From NCBI GenBank assembly GCA_009869945.1, contig WIXG01000004.1:186001-250000 (forward strand): a stretch of DNA of 64,000 nt, written 5' to 3'. The stretch is from Mesaphorura yosii (lineage: Eukaryota > Arthropoda > Collembola > Poduromorpha > Tullbergiidae). Shown here piece after piece: positions 63,866 through 64,000 of this stretch (position 1 is the stretch's first letter; every line of letters starts with the position of its first letter). Below the pieces are notes generated by a model. That model made no database searches, was not told where the DNA came from, and worked only from the letters and a program-made list of their open reading frames with translations. Position numbers and translations under genes: made by a program.

Positions 63866-64000
63866 ATGAAAACAGGCTGCAGTAAATCGAGCTCAAGTGT
63901 GAGTGACGAAGACAATAGTATTAATTACAGCAGCAGCAGCAGCAGTGATGAAGATTCGCAGCCGACTCACGAAGGGATACAGCTGCACGGAATTAACAGT
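63866..64000 (+). CDS. 5' end of a Ser-rich acidic protein, cut by the window edge
   Basis: An ATG at 63866 opens a frame that stays open for 45 codons to the end of the window: MKTGCSKSSSSVSDEDNSIN, then YSSSSSSDEDSQPTHEG. Ser and acidic residues dominate; the SSSDED clusters look like casein kinase 2 sites. Part of the Ser run is encoded by a CAG-repeat stretch read in the AGC frame. The upstream 150 nt is T-rich and could be a leader. Without the rest of the gene neither family nor function can be stated, and a GTGAGT inside the segment (near 63899) could be a splice donor that would change the reading. Confidence 0.4.
   Translation, partial: MKTGCSKSSSSVSDEDNSINYSSSSSSDEDSQPTHEGIQLHGINS

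Overview
The window is nuclear DNA from a multicellular animal, almost certainly an arthropod. It has spliced genes with GT-AG introns, mostly 40-90 nt long, AATAAA polyadenylation signals and large AT-rich intergenic stretches. The gene set includes Hillarin with an N-terminal LIM domain, an insect-type secreted M1 aminopeptidase, a glycine-rich secreted protein, and a Borealin whose conserved C-terminal motif resembles the insect form. Retention of CFAP61 implies flagellated sperm or other motile axonemes. A springtail or another non-drosophilid hexapod would fit, but the species cannot be fixed from sequence alone. I saw no bacterial genes, viral or transposon coding regions, CRISPR arrays or rRNA.

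Layout, left to right. 1-1.4 kb: 3' part of an MGRN1/RNF157 RING E3 ligase (+). 3.5-4.4 kb: glycine-rich secreted protein built from small symmetric exons (+). 4.7-10.4 kb: CFAP61, 21 exons (-). 11.3-12.3 kb: ceramide-1-phosphate transfer protein (+). 14.0-14.4 kb: unrecognised small secreted protein (+). 15.3-17.4 kb: ABHD1/3-type phospholipase (-). 19.4-20.9 kb: Borealin-like chromosomal passenger protein (+). 21.6-22.8 kb: holocytochrome c synthase (+). 22.8-26.6 kb: no gene recognised. 26.6-30.8 kb: Hillarin (+). 30.8-37.1 kb: no gene recognised. 37.1-46.5 kb: seven-C2H2-finger protein with a 5.7 kb intron that splits one finger (+). 48.3-52.4 kb: secreted M1 aminopeptidase, 18 exons (+). 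52.8-55.8 kb: ankyrin-repeat protein (-), convergent with the aminopeptidase. 58.2-60.9 kb: importin alpha-3/4 (-). 61.3-62.2 kb: possible exons of an unrecognised gene. 63.9 kb to the end: 5' end of a Ser-rich ORF (+), cut by the window edge.

The genes do not form one pathway. They are independent housekeeping genes (heme attachment, nuclear import, lipid transfer, ubiquitylation, mitosis), a cilium gene, a muscle/cytoskeleton gene and secreted products. I built each spliced model by hand, checking GT/AG borders and phase across every junction. The CFAP61, aminopeptidase, Hillarin, importin, HCCS, CPTP, Borealin-like and ankyrin models all close in frame with no frameshift, so the locus looks intact. 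Homology statements rest on remembered family motifs, not on a search.
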